DNA of 64,000 nucleotides from Undaria pinnatifida (Eukaryota > Sar > Phaeophyceae > Laminariales > Alariaceae): positions 6,654,994 through 6,718,993 of the forward strand of contig JABAKD010000019.1 of the NCBI GenBank assembly GCA_012845835.1, read 5' to 3'. Each line of letters opens with the position of its first letter. The stretch's first letter is position 1. The position numbers and the translations under genes were made by a program. Below the pieces are notes generated by a model. That model did no database searches, was not told the DNA's origin, and saw nothing but the letters and a program-made list of their open reading frames with translations. Of the stretch, positions 10,687-20,813 are shown one piece after another.

Positions 10687-11210
10687 ACACTTGTTTCACA
10701 CGGCATAATAACTGGCGCTTCGTACTCGCAGTGAAATGTCTAGAGTAGGCTTGCCGCGATGCAGTTTATAAAAACAGGGTTTACTATGTATGTTGTTCGA
10801 TGTTTGTGTATCGTATTGGGCATAAGACGAGAGCAAACGTCCGCCTGGGTAATTTTGGTGTTTTTGTCCGGTGCCGGCTTTCCTGTGGCAATGGTGATTA
10901 AAAAACAAAGTGTGTTATGTGCCATAGATAGGTGTACTAGGAATACTTGTTTCATACGGCATAGCTGGCACGTTGTACTCGGTAGTGAAGTGTCTAGAGC
11001 GGGCTTGTCGCGAAGCAGTCCATAAAAATAAACAGGGTTGTTGCTATGTGTGATTGTTGTTCGGTGCTGTGTATCGTATTGGTCATTAGACGAGAGCGAA
11101 CGTGCGCCGGGATAATGTTTGGTATTTTTGTCCGGCGCCGGCTTTCCTGTGAGGATGGTGATAGAATAAAATAAAAAAATTATGCACGTACCACAGGTAG
11201 GTGTACCATT
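10687..11210 (+). repeat. Two-copy tandem duplication, period about 256 bp, in the 3' flank
   Basis: Copies start at about 10687 and 10943. Both contain ACTTGTTTCAxACGGCATA, a TGTCTAGAG block, GACGAGAGC and GCCGGCTTTCCTGTG, and both end near CCAxAGxTAGGTGTAC. They may belong to the 3' untranslated or downstream region of the left gene. Confidence 0.85.
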
Positions 11211-12078
11211 GGCGTGTGCAAATCGTCAGAGGCATTAAGGTATACCGATTTTTGGCGGAAATGGTTTCTGAATGTCGGGCCTCCTTAACCCCCAAAAATT
11301 CGCCGCAAAAAGTATTTCTCGTTTTTGCGAAATGATTGTTTTCATACATATACCTTTTCCATAAGTTTTTTGTTTTTGTTCGTTGGGTTGCACTTTCGAT
11401 TTGGTCATTTTTTTTTCTTTTCTTGGGGGGGGTTGGGTGAGGTGTAGAACTCCTCGATGAAAGAGTTGCAGATTTTTGGGGAGGGGGAGGTGAGGTGGGT
11501 GCAGAACTCCTCGATTGAGGAGCTGCAGGAAAAAAAAAAGGGCGACCCTCTATGGCAGTACCTAATTGTACAGCAGTAGCATGGGACACGTCGCTCTATT
11601 GTGCGAGCATCAAAGCTACGATAAACGTGGCACTTTTTTCGAGCTCGCGCTAGTGACTTCTGCACGGTTTCTTTCGGCTGGTTTATTTGCTTTCTTGCTC
11701 TTCGTTTTTTTTTCTGTCTTTTTGGTATATACTGTACACCGCCGCCGCCATGGAATCGTTTTGCTAATTAAATGTAAACAACAACAACAACAACAACAAA
11801 AACTTGTTTCGGTCCGTCTTTTTAGCGATGTAGAGAGCCACCCGCGAGAGAGAGTGGCGAACACACTCGTCCGGTGTAAACGGGAGGCGCAAGCTACATC
11901 AGAGGCGGCGGGACTCACTTTATTGCTAAAAAATATTTTCCGAAGGGCGGGGCCGGGGGCTCCTTCACCCTAAAGTTTTCGGAAATTTCCTTCCTGTTTA
12001 GTGTTTAATTTTTATTCTATACCTACTGTAGGCCATGGGGGGGAGTGGGGGGGGGGGGCGGGGGGAGGGGGTGTACTC

Positions 12079-12184
12079 AGTTTGTGCATGGCCGTAGTCG
12101 TATGGCCATAGATCCTCGCATCCCTACCATGCCGGACGGCCTACTATGCCGGGACGGAGCACGTCGGGTTTTCACCAACCAGGC
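12079..12184 (+). repeat. Dispersed repeat R1, copy 2
   Basis: Contains GTGCATGGCCGTAGTCGTAT, GCATCCCTACCATGCC and GGACGGAGCACGTCGGGTTT followed by TCACCAACCAGGC. A G-run precedes it, as at several other copies. Confidence 0.75.
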
Positions 12185-12549
12185 GGCGGCGGGGGGGGAG
12201 GAGGGGGGGGTTAAGCGGGTTGCACTTTCAGTTTGAGCTCAACAACAGTTTTTTTTCAGAGGTCTCCTCAACACGTTAGGAGCAAACACATGGTGCACCT
12301 CCTGTACAGTACTATTAGTACTATTCGTACTATTAGTAGCATGCGTCAGGGGTGCCTGTCAAACACTGCAATAGTACCGTATTGTGCCAGGGTGTGCTGT
12401 GCGCTGTGCTGTAGTTTATGATGGGGGGCCCAACGCTTGAATATCGGGCTGGGAGAGAGCTTTTTTTGCTCGAGATAATAATCCCCTCTATTAAAGGAAT
12501 ATTTTGTCTGGGAGATTGCCCGGTTCATTCAGGAGAGGTCCCCATGTGG

Positions 12550-12720
12550 CGCCGGTTGAGTAGTGCCGGTTGCCCGCTGTAGTGCCCGTGAAATCGCTTG
12601 GCATAGATGGGAACAACCAGTAGTGATATCATATTAATAGTGTGCGGAGTAGTGCCGGCTGCCGCAATAGTAGTGCAGATATTTCCCTCTATAGTGCGCA
12701 TACCGGCACTGTAGAGGGAG
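12550..12720 (-). mobile_element. MITE family M2, copy 1
   Basis: In reverse orientation it begins CCTCTACAGTGCCGGTATGC and shares with the copies at 35930 and 51303 the words GGCACTACTCCGCA and TGCCAAGCGATTTCA. Its outer inverted ends are eroded. Confidence 0.7.
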
Positions 12721-13500
12721 GCCTGCTGTACTAAATACCAGATACCTTTTTGGGGTTAATCGCTCTGAAGGATTGTTGTGGAATCGATCGTCGGGCGCAA
12801 TGGCTTGTTTGTTGTTGTACGAACGGGATCGGCAGGGCTTATTGGCTTGGGTGTTTCGTGTTTTTTGCGAGCTGTGCGTCTACGTGTTCCTCTTTTGTTT
12901 AGAGTAAAAGGTTCGTTCCCAACGTGCCAAAAAAAATCGTCACGACGAGGCGTGACGATGAAAAGTTTTGAAAAAAAATGCTAGAAATAATCAATTGATG
13001 TCATGACTTGTACAAAAAAAAAGAAGTGATTTTGGTTATTAATTAAAGTGACATAACGCCATATCACAACACAAAACACCACGAACCAATCGTGGCTTTA
13101 TTGCGTTCGTTGGGAAGGACCCTGAGGCGCGCGCGACAACGAAGACTACGATTCGTCGCCGAGCGTCGCCGCGCTCAGTCGGCCGGTTGGTCCGACTAGC
13201 CCCCCCCTGCCAGCACGGTTAACGAAGAACGAAGTCCATCGATCCTCTCAAATTGCCGTGCGCGCTCTGTACCGCGCATCAACATGCCATCCCCACGCCA
13301 TCGGTAGCGTCTCTTTCCAACCTCCTTCCTTCTGTCCCTGGCGGCTTCGCATAGCGAGCTTTCTTGGGCATCGGTGCACCTGACGTGAAGTCATAAATTT
13401 GTGGGCACAAAATCCCTTTTCTCTCGTAGTCATGGTAGCTGGCACGGTAGCAAGTAGATGCATCTATCTGCATCGGTCGATCGTTTTTCAACGTTTTTTT

Positions 13501-13585
13501 GCGATATTCTTTTGAGGGGAATGCTTTGTCGGGAGTGCGATATTCTTTTGAGGGGGATGCTCTGTCGGGAGTGCGACATTCGTTT
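13501..13585. repeat. Tandem repeat, period 36 bp, about 2.4 copies
   Basis: Unit GCGATATTCTTTTGAGGGGA followed by ATGCTxTGTCGGGAGT. The repetitive peptide it encodes on the plus strand is not treated as a gene. Confidence 0.9.
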
Positions 13586-16500
13586 GACGCGGGACCGACG
13601 ATCGTCTTGTGAAGGGTGGGTGATATTCGTCGAGGGGGAGGTAGGCTACCCTGGCTACGGCAGGAGGGGGGGGGGTACACCCCATTCCACAACCGAGTTT
13701 TCGGCCACCACTGTGTATAGCGCGGGACCCTTGTCTCTGCACATCATTTGAAAAATGAACGACGTCAACACACACTTTGGCGGCGAAGTTTAATACCTAT
13801 CAGCCTTGTGGCGGGCGCATGAAGCGAAAAAAACCAAGGCACAAAGCGACGTGCGGGTGGATTTGAGCCGTTGAAGAAAAAGGCCTAGCAGTAACCGACT
13901 CATCCCACACGGTCGCGGCTTCGAATTTTGGCCCAAGTCGTTTCTGACCGGTTTTAGAGCTCTTCAAGTGTAGAACTATCATCGGTTAGAGCACGATAAT
14001 TTTTTACGAGTATACCAGGTATTATTTGTTATAGGACTCGCGTATAAAAATTGTTTTGGTCGGTCGGGTTGCGCGAACGAGAAAACGCCTTCGAAGTCAT
14101 GTTTCGGGTGATAAATTGATTGAGCTCCTCATGTTAAGGAGCTGAGAAATTTCTTAGAAATTGCTGCACCCTTAATGTGGGATGACTCCTTGAATGATAG
14201 CAGAAAATGGTGTTGTTCCAGCAAAACGAAGCCAACACATGAAAAAAAAAAGGTTTACATATGTGACGTTTTGTGGTCGCTCGTTGACGCAGTACATGAT
14301 ATTATTGTCAACACAAAAAGCAAGCATGCCAAACAAAAAAACGGTTTTGCATCATGTATGTGGACGTCTATCTCGTAGTGATCTGAAAACCAGAATTAAA
14401 GCGGGGACGCCGGCAGGGTGGCCGCTTTTCGTGAAGGCATCCTGTTGGTATCGGTGGAAAGAGCGAAAGAGCCGCATTTCCCGGACGACATCGCAACTCT
14501 TCAACAGCACGACAAAGTGGAAGGAGGTAAGATATTGAAAAAAAAACATAGTTAAGCTACGTGCCCCCGCGCTGTCGCAAGATAAATCGCGATGGATGCA
14601 TTGACGCTTCTTGCTGTGTGGAAAGACGTAGGAGGACGACTCTCTCGAACCAGTAGTCATTGAAGGTACGCCAATGCGGTTCCAACGAGCGGTGGAGGGA
14701 GGAGCGATCGCTTAGGGATAAGGTCTTGCTGCCTTTGAAATTCCATCTTGAAATTGTGATGAAGCGCCGACAATATGCGTTGGAGTGCCGCTCCCCAGCG
14801 CACTGCTAAATGTTTTACGTTGGACCGTCGAACGAGGACGTTACCAATTTCGGCAAAAAAAGCAACAAGTACGAACCATGTGGGTTGCAAAAGTTGCACG
14901 CACGATCGAAGTATCACAAGACAGCCCGCAAAAAATGAGTTTGGACGAAATCCTCGATCTAACAGCTCAGCATGTAATGTGTTACCAATTTATAAAAATA
15001 TTTCCAAATACGTCAGCTGTGAGTTCAACAGATTTAGGGTCCGTAATCATCTTTGCAAGCTGCGTGATACACCGGCTGCTCGTTTTTACGGATGTACTAT
15101 CCTTCGAATGCATATGACTCCTATGTGTGTATGTATGTTGCCAGGGTTAGCATCAACAGCGAAGAATTGTCGACATTAATAATGCTTGCTACTATACGTG
15201 TATACGCACTTCGTTCCAAGGTAGTTCGTCGTTACAGTTCGTTGTATGGCGGTCAATTCCTCGATCTCACAGCTGAGGCACGTACTTAATTGTTCATAAA
15301 AAGTCGTGAAGCCACAGTGAAACATACTCGCTGCCCTCAAAAGCTCCATCTTTGAAAAAAATACGCATATTTTGAAAGTTTACCGAGTCGACTCTCCCGT
15401 TCCCTGTAGCCGTTCTATCCGGTCGTTCTATCCAAAATGAAACAAGGGTCAACCTCCCTAGAAATCCACCCCTCATCCCTCCCACCCCCCAACCGCACAA
15501 ACACGCGCGCAACACACAAATCTTATACTGCCAATAACAGGCATTAAAACACAAAATCGAGTGATGCTCGGTACAACACAGGTCGAGCCCTTTTACTATT
15601 GCAAAAACATGTATATATCCCACACTAATTTCAAGTAACTTTGCCCAAAAACGTTGGTGCAGCTCTATGGGGGTTGAAAAACAAAATAGAAGGGGCAGAG
15701 GATGAAACTGGCACTACCATGAAGCCGATTGAAAAAAAGCTCAACAAAAATCGATGTTTTGTTTGCGACTTGCTCGGCGTAACGTGGCAAAAACGCTTTG
15801 GTTACTGCTGCTGATATTAGTGACCGGGCGCGTTACAAAAGTTAACAAAAAGATAAAACAAATACCCCTAAAACACAATAAATTACGACAAACGTCACCA
15901 ACAAGACAAATACAAAAAAAAGCACGAACAAGCAGTACACGGGAGTCAACATGGCCACTGCCCGCCTCGCTTTCAACAACCAAAAAGAGACGGCATCGCC
16001 TACGGCGCGCCTGTTTTTTTCACTTTTGAATTTCCAGGCGCCGTCACCAACACACATCGTCGTCCACAAAAAGGACACACAACAATATCGCCACACAGAC
16101 GCTGCCACACGGACCTGCCCGGGTTACGAAAAGGAAAGGCAACTCGTCTAAGAGTAAACATCGCACCAATGCTCTTGGGTCACTCACAGAACAAGAGCGG
16201 AAAAAACAAAACAGCTCCAGAAGCATGCCCCGCTACAGCATGTGTTTTCCCTGGGAATTTGTGAGGGATTTGTGAGATTCGCACCCATATTGTCCTCAAA
16301 GGCCAAAAATATCGAACCGAATGCCACTAATTGTTACGGGTTCCCAACAAACAATCATAAGTAGTAAGCCTAAAAACTATCACGGTGTGCTGCCATCACG
16401 GTATACGTTTGCGGCCGAAAAGCACTCAAGCACTACCAAATCCCCCCTTCCGAGGCAGAGAAAACCGCCAAACTACGAGTGAGTATAGTACGCGTGTTCC

Positions 16501-16702
16501 TGTATATGCTGTGTGATAATACACGTAATCCCAGAGCCAAGCACGCGCAGTGCTCTCCTATTAATAGAACCGAGCACATGCAGTGCTCTCCTCGCCCCCA
16601 AAACCAATCACATCCCAGAACCAAAGCACATGCAGTGGATCTTCGCTTCTAAAATTAGCGTACACCGGGGCTTCCAAAATACGTTACCGAGATTCTTCAC
16701 AC

Positions 16703-18577
16703 CTACACCGGAGCTTCCGAAATAGTGCTAAGTATGAAGGACCTCGGCCGTCTCAGGGCGCTAGCTGCCATTCGACCCCCAGGCGGACTAGTCCGCCCGT
16801 CGCTTTTCGCACCGTCCCCTCCGTCCCCGCCCCCCACACCCTTCTCCTCCCCGCTATCCCGACTACCTCCTTTGTCGGGCCCGCGCGCCACCTCGAGCCC
16901 GCTTTTCACCACCCCTGCGCTGCTGCTGCTCAAATTTGAAGCTGTCGTGGCATTTTCAGCGGCGTCCCGGTCAACTGCTTTCTGCTCGGGGGCGGGCACA
17001 GCCGAGTCCTTTTGCGGGGACGCTCCCTCGCCCAACGGTACTTCCTCCTCGTCATATTGTTCAAAAACCGGCAGTTCAGACGCCGGGGCCCCTCGTCGTA
17101 TCAAGTTATCGCCGGCCCTGGCACCACCACCGCCACCGCTACCGGCAGCAGCAGCACCAGCGGCAGTCAGAGCAACGTAACTCTCGGAGTTCCGCTCTGC
17201 GTGCCGCTCAGCCGGCGGTGTCCGGCTCGTCGCACTACCCGATTCCGACGATAACTGACCGGGTGCCGCTACCATCACCCTAGAGGTAGACGTTAAATCG
17301 GTGTCCGGCAAAGCAGTAGTTACCCTGGTTGCCTCTTCCGCCTCCAGAAGACGCAGCCGCCCGCGTACCTCGCGCAATTCTAGCGAGGTGTCTCTCACAA
17401 CCCCCGCGAATCCACCGAACGACGACACCGACGCTTCGTCGACGGTTGGAGGACGCACCCCAGGAGCCCCGTTAGTCTGGTCCGTCTCATGCCCACGCCC
17501 GCGTTCCACCTGCTGGACAGCCAGTGTCCGAAGGCGGCCCTGCTGCCTTGGAAGGCTTTCAAAATCGCCCCCCCCGACTCCGGCTCCGCCGCCTCCACCT
17601 CCTGCGCCGCCACCTCCGCCGACGTCACCACCACCACTCCCACGCGGCGGCTTCTGCGCGTCGAGCAACCTCGCCAGCATGTCCTCTATCTTCTCCAGCC
17701 GTACAGATAAATCGGTCAATACGGTACTCGTGTTAGAGATGGAGCTCATGTTGTCGATCTCAGACGCGGTCAGGGGGGGAGGACCACCCGCCGAACTCAC
17801 CGACCCGGCCCCTCGGCCCCCACCACCAGCATCACCAATACTCCCACGAGCGCCGTGCTCGGCACGCCCCGGGTAATGTGTCGGCGACTGCCTCCCTTCC
17901 CCCACGGAATCACCACCCCTCACAGGTGTGCCCCCCGGAGATGGCACAAGCCGCTCGGGTGAAGAAGGTCCGGAAAAAATTCTCCGAACGGTGCGACCGG
18001 CATTGCTGGGAACGCTCCAAGGTCGCCGTTCGCTTCCCCCGCTGATTTCAAGAGCCGCGTCTTGGTCGTGGGGCGAATCGAAGCCGCGTCTGTTGCTTTT
18101 CCGTCGCCTCCCGCCGTCCGAACGAGCCCCGTCCGGCGCGGGACTGCCCCCCTGTCCGCTGCCGCCGCCCCCGCTCGCTTGGTCAATCTTCAGAGAAGCT
18201 GTGGCGAGTCCGGCCGCAAGCCGCTCGCCCAGCTTAACCAGCATACCCGAGGTATTGCCGTGTCGCTGCTTCGACGAGGTCGATCCGCTTTCCTGGGATA
18301 CGCCTCCGCCGCCGCCCCTGCCTTCGGCGATAGTGGTGTCCCTCCTCAGCCACGCATCTGTAGCCAGAGACCTGGAAGACGCCGTCAAAACGCTTAAACC
18401 CGCATTCGTGCCCGCGACGGTGCGCCTCCTGGGCTCGACGCGGTCCTTTCCGCTCCGACGAAGCTCGTACATGGTCCGCACGAACTCAGCCCGGCCGATC
18501 TTTCCCTGCCGAAACTGGGCCTTGACGTCGAGAGCTCTCTCCGAATTGTCCGGCGATGCTTCCGAGTCCGTTGCCAT
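16703..18577 (-). CDS. Long ORF, SHOCT-like N-terminus, low-complexity protein (separate gene or last VPS13 exon)
   Basis: An uninterrupted 624-codon frame starts at ATG 18577 and ends at TAG 16703-16705. Residues about 10-37 (ALDVKAQFRQGKIGRAEFVR) resemble the short SHOCT-type motif: a hydrophobic-charged helix, G-x-I, then a second E/F-containing helix. The rest is rich in Gly, Ser, Arg and Pro. Two short amphipathic helices lie near residues 280-306 (LSVRLEKIEDMLARLLDAQ) and 394-416 (LREVRGRLRLLEAEE). GC content is well above its surroundings. The base before the ATG closes a CAG acceptor preceded by a T-rich tract. A splice from the VPS13 donor-like site at 19540 would enter this frame in phase, so the ORF could be a 3' exon. 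Function unknown. Confidence 0.65.
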   Translation of the reverse strand: MATDSEASPDNSERALDVKAQFRQGKIGRAEFVRTMYELRRSGKDRVEPRRRTVAGTNAGLSVLTASSRSLATDAWLRRDTTIAEGRGGGGGVSQESGSTSSKQRHGNTSGMLVKLGERLAAGLATASLKIDQASGGGGSGQGGSPAPDGARSDGGRRRKSNRRGFDSPHDQDAALEISGGSERRPWSVPSNAGRTVRRIFSGPSSPERLVPSPGGTPVRGGDSVGEGRQSPTHYPGRAEHGARGSIGDAGGGGRGAGSVSSAGGPPPLTASEIDNMSSISNTSTVLTDLSVRLEKIEDMLARLLDAQKPPRGSGGGDVGGGGGAGGGGGGAGVGGGDFESLPRQQGRLRTLAVQQVERGRGHETDQTNGAPGVRPPTVDEASVSSFGGFAGVVRDTSLELREVRGRLRLLEAEEATRVTTALPDTDLTSTSRVMVAAPGQLSSESGSATSRTPPAERHAERNSESYVALTAAGAAAAGSGGGGGARAGDNLIRRGAPASELPVFEQYDEEEVPLGEGASPQKDSAVPAPEQKAVDRDAAENATTASNLSSSSAGVVKSGLEVARGPDKGGSRDSGEEKGVGGGDGGDGAKSDGRTSPPGGRMAASALRRPRSFILSTISEAPV

Positions 18578-19535
18578 GCTGCAGCGTTGGCAACAGCAGA
18601 CGAAGTTGACCAAAACACATACACACAAAAAAAAATGCGCGCGATGTGAGAACCGAGCTACGGCAGAGAGGTATCACTTAATTTTTCTAAAGCTCCTGAC
18701 TTCACGAGCTCAATACGAACCTCAGCCAATGAAGGACAACATTTGAGAAACATCGTAAGCTGAATTCGATCAAAAACATTCGACGGGTTACCGGCATAGG
18801 CATACATATCTAACGCGTAACGAAATACAGCACACATCGGATCTAACGATACCGCGTAGGTCATTGACTTGAGGAGCCCCCCGCATCAGTGAGCGATGGT
18901 CGGGCTCAAAAGCGCAATCCCTACACACTATACTAGGTGTACCGTAGCACGTACTGCAGCGCGGCTCGTGATCATAACTACAGAAGCTGAGAGCACAGCT
19001 TCACGTCACGGAAAAAGTCAACGACAGTCGCCGACGAAAAGTCAACTAACTGAAGGTTGTACCGCCGACCGCCCGAACTAAAACACCAAGTGTGTCAAGC
19101 GTCGTACATCGCACATACTAACCGGATTATGTGTACAAACACGACCAAGGGAAATCTACAGTAAAAAAAAATCCGGGGGGATGTTCTGTAGACCAACGCA
19201 GAAGTGAACACATACGTAACCACACTATCCCGAGGGGGTCAGAGTTTGACAGGTCTGCTGAAGAAAATTTCTCACCATACGAATAAGAAAGCCATACATC
19301 TAAGCAGGCCCACAACCCACGCTATATTTGAACCAGATAAAGTACACGTTTAAAAAAAGGTTCGGAACACACTCAACAGCATATTCAAGACAAAATAAAC
19401 GCAGAAGCCATTTTTGAAACCATATTTCAGACACATTTAACGGATTAATCACATTTTTAATCAGATTTAGGACACGTGTGAACCAGATTTAATAAGCCAC
19501 AACCGAACACGGTACAACAAAAATAGACCACGCCT
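18578..19535. other. Spacer (or intron) between the 624-codon ORF and the last VPS13 exon
   Basis: No exon or RNA gene seen. A GAGCTC-type hairpin fragment lies at about 18690-18720. If the two reading frames are separate genes, this holds the VPS13 3' UTR and the promoter of the downstream gene; neither signal is recognisable. Confidence 0.5.
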
Positions 19536-20813
19536 TCACCTGACGAGCTTGTCGGAGGTTTCCAGAGCCGCTACCCGTGCCGCACACAGCCAACCAGACC
19601 CGGGATCATTCTCTGGCGCAAACGGCCCCGGCTTCCAAATAACGGCGTCCATCTCGAAAGCGTTCGGCACGCGGCGCATCTTGTCTCCCGCCGGCAACAA
19701 ACCGGTCTGCGGCATCAGCAGCGAAAGAGGCACCCATAGGTCCCTCACAGGACACCCGTCGCTCCTACCCGCGGGGAAGCTATCGCTCCTTCCCCCGAGG
19801 CTGGCAGCTTCAATTAGGTCGCTACCACCCCTACCGTCTTCGGCTAGCCTTGGGGATCCCATCCCCGAAAAAACGGGAACCCGCAACGCGCCCGCGCCAG
19901 AGCTGCTGTTACGGGTTAACGCTTGCGTTGTGGGCGACGGGCGCTCTCGCGGATCCTCCCCAAACTCCCAACCATTAATCGATATGACACTCGGACCCGC
20001 GACACGCTCGGCCTCTCGTTCGGTGGCGGAGAGGCGCGAGTCATCTGCTACCCCGGCGAGCCGAGGGTGGTAACGGACAACAGTTTTGTAGCCGCTGACG
20101 GCGCCCCCACCGGGCGTGAGCAGCACGCGGCCGAACCGATGGGTAAGGCATGCCACGACGTTATACGCGCGGATCAGGGCAGGCCGGTCGCGGTACATGC
20201 CCTGGACCCTTCGCGGCGGTAGCGAGGCTCTCGCACTGCTGCCAACACCACCGCCACCGCCACCGCCAGATGGTGCCGGGGTGCTATCCTGCCTTGTCCA
20301 GCCCTGCGACTGTGACAATGCACTCCCGCCTACCCCCTCAACGCTACCCAAAACTGCCGCCAATCCTGCTATCCGCCCTCTGTGCAGGGAGTTGCGGAGA
20401 CCTAACCTCCCGTCTCGCCGCCGACCGTTCGCCACGTCCTCGGCGCCGATGACGTGCGTAAAGTCTAGCGTTGTTCCACCGCCATCCTCGTCCAGAAGAC
20501 CGGGCAGGCCGGTGAGCGCGTTGAGCTGCAGCTGCCACTCCAACTCAAGACCCGCGATTCCCGAGCCCCTGAGACCGCCGCCGCTGCTGCCCCCCCCGCC
20601 GCTGCCGCCGCTACCACCACTAGCACCACCTCCTACACCGCCCCCGCTACCAAGCCCGCTGCCACCACCGGGCAGGTAAGCGCGCACGCATAAAACGCGG
20701 CGGTTGCTGATCACAAGGATGATAGCCTCCCCTCCGCTTCTGGGGAGGAACTCGGTGGAGACCACGAAATCGGGTTCACGGACGTCGCGGCGCGAGCGGC
20801 GCCGCCTCGGCTC
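19536..20813 (-). CDS. VPS13: VPS13 exon w42 (PH-like C-terminal domain, stop)
   Basis: Acceptor TCTCGTTCAG|; 425 codons to TGA at 19536-19538. EAIILVISNRRVLCVR is the first strand pair of the VPS13 PH-like domain, and LEWQLQLNALTGLPGL continues it. Large Gly-rich insertions interrupt the domain. Later segments (YNVVACLTHRFGRVLLTPGG, FEMDAVIWKPGPF) have no known family. The stop overlaps a donor-like CAG|GTGAAG, so a minor spliced form extending into the 16703-18577 ORF is possible. Confidence 0.9.
   Translation of the reverse strand, partial: EPRRRRSRRDVREPDFVVSTEFLPRSGGEAIILVISNRRVLCVRAYLPGGGSGLGSGGGVGGGASGGSGGSGGGGSSGGGLRGSGIAGLELEWQLQLNALTGLPGLLDEDGGGTTLDFTHVIGAEDVANGRRRDGRLGLRNSLHRGRIAGLAAVLGSVEGVGGSALSQSQGWTRQDSTPAPSGGGGGGGVGSSARASLPPRRVQGMYRDRPALIRAYNVVACLTHRFGRVLLTPGGGAVSGYKTVVRYHPRLAGVADDSRLSATEREAERVAGPSVISINGWEFGEDPRERPSPTTQALTRNSSSGAGALRVPVFSGMGSPRLAEDGRGGSDLIEAASLGGRSDSFPAGRSDGCPVRDLWVPLSLLMPQTGLLPAGDKMRRVPNAFEMDAVIWKPGPFAPENDPGSGWLCAARVAALETSDKLVR

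Larger units (their letters stand above)
10523..16702. other. Intergenic region without recognisable genes
   Basis: About 6.2 kb between the convergent genes. The reading frames here are short and none has a conserved motif or a believable exon chain. It holds the 256-bp duplication, fragments of the TIR-element family (11220-11560, 12240-12340), an R1 copy (12079-12184), an M2-type MITE (12550-12720), a three-copy 36-bp repeat (13501 onward), a hairpin-type repeat fragment (14125-14170), and CAGTGCTC-type short repeats near 16540-16640. No promoter or terminator could be assigned. Confidence 0.7.

Noticed and set aside
13458-13751. Repetitive plus-strand frame with RECDILLRGML units
   Set aside because: It is a translation of a 36-bp tandem DNA repeat in an intergenic region; the unit length divisible by three explains the open frame.
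16725-18746. Long plus-strand frames opposite the 624-codon ORF
   Set aside because: Their Pro/Ser/Arg-rich composition is what an antisense of a GC-rich Gly/Ser/Arg ORF gives; the minus-strand frame is longer and has the ordered N-terminal motif.
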